A DNA stretch of 33,888 bases from contig NZ_AWZT01000059.1 of NCBI RefSeq assembly GCF_000472525.1, forward strand, positions 1 to 33,888. Direction: 5' to 3'. Made by a program: the position numbers and the translations under genes. This DNA comes from Paraburkholderia dilworthii (GTDB lineage Bacteria; Pseudomonadota; Gammaproteobacteria; Burkholderiales; Burkholderiaceae). The notes beneath the pieces were generated by a model that saw nothing but the letters and a program-made list of their open reading frames with translations, searched no databases and was not told where the DNA came from. Of the stretch, positions 33,811-33,888 are shown piece by piece; positions within the stretch are counted from its first letter, which is position 1, and every line of letters starts with the position of its first letter.

Positions 33811-33888
33811 GGAGGTGTCAGAAATTTCGTGTGCTGAGGCCGGTTAAAAATCTCAGCTGATGGCGGCGGTGAATCGCTCACCGAACAG
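33811..33888. mobile_element. Right end of an IS256-family insertion sequence (cut by window edge)
   Basis: The visible 78 bases comprise a terminus that starts GGAGGTGTCAGAAATTTCGTG near 33811, a short non-coding part, and the end of a minus-strand transposase gene. The AGAAATTT-containing end is of the kind seen in IS256-family elements. The exact boundary and target duplication cannot be set without the other end. Confidence 0.65.
33853..33888 (-). CDS. IS256-family transposase, C-terminal end only
   Basis: Read on the minus strand from the window edge, the frame gives LFGERFTAAIS and then TGA (33853-33855). The FGERFT ending is characteristic of mutator-type IS256-family transposases, and the stop lies about 40 bases inside the putative IS end, as expected. 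The rest of the gene is beyond the window, so intactness is unknown. Confidence 0.65.
   Translation of the reverse strand: MFGERFTAAIS

Overview
The window is high-GC chromosomal DNA with dense, mostly overlapping genes. The valS, galU, alaS and tusA-like genes, together with a complete Burkholderia-type inositol cluster (fused IolC, RpiR-type regulator, sugar ABC importer), point to a beta-proteobacterium of the Burkholderiaceae, most likely Paraburkholderia/Burkholderia. This assignment rests on gene content and protein character; no database search was possible.

Layout. (1) 1-4280: the tail of an unidentified gene, a hairpin-rich intergenic stretch, valS and galU on the plus strand, closed by a strong bidirectional terminator shared with a convergent tusA-like gene. 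(2) 4680-16997: a divergent myo-inositol catabolic locus. On the minus strand lie iolR (RpiR family), iolG and a second Gfo/Idh/MocA dehydrogenase. On the plus strand, from a shared regulatory region at 7620-7899, lie an ABC importer (binding protein, permease, ATPase), a bifunctional iolC/aldolase, iolD, iolE and iolB. The enzymes take inositol to DHAP plus malonate semialdehyde; no iolA is present. A perfect GGAA-N6-TTCC palindrome overlaps the iolR promoter and lies just upstream of the importer promoter. (3) 17038-19338: a large exported protein of unknown function built from two tandem copies of about 280 residues. A tRNA-Leu-like remnant sits at the join.

(4) 19637-23803: a tightly overlapping minus-strand operon of a thioesterase and branched-chain-amino-acid-type ABC genes (livH, livM, livG, livF) with no binding protein. 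LivF and LivG carry substitutions that fall in the same composite ATP site. (5) 23938-25839: a Nudix hydrolase and a threonine aldolase, separated by simple tandem repeats. (6) 26167-29062: a YbfB/YjiJ-like MFS transporter with a repeat-expanded central loop, divergent from a LysR regulator. (7) 29297-33490: alaS and a divergent class III CoA-transferase. (8) The right edge cuts into an IS256-family insertion sequence: one terminus and the last codons of its transposase are visible.

The most unusual signals are the asymmetric ATPase pair, the duplicated protein with a tRNA-like junction, the iol operator, and several short tandem-repeat tracts in leaders, intergenic regions and one coding loop.
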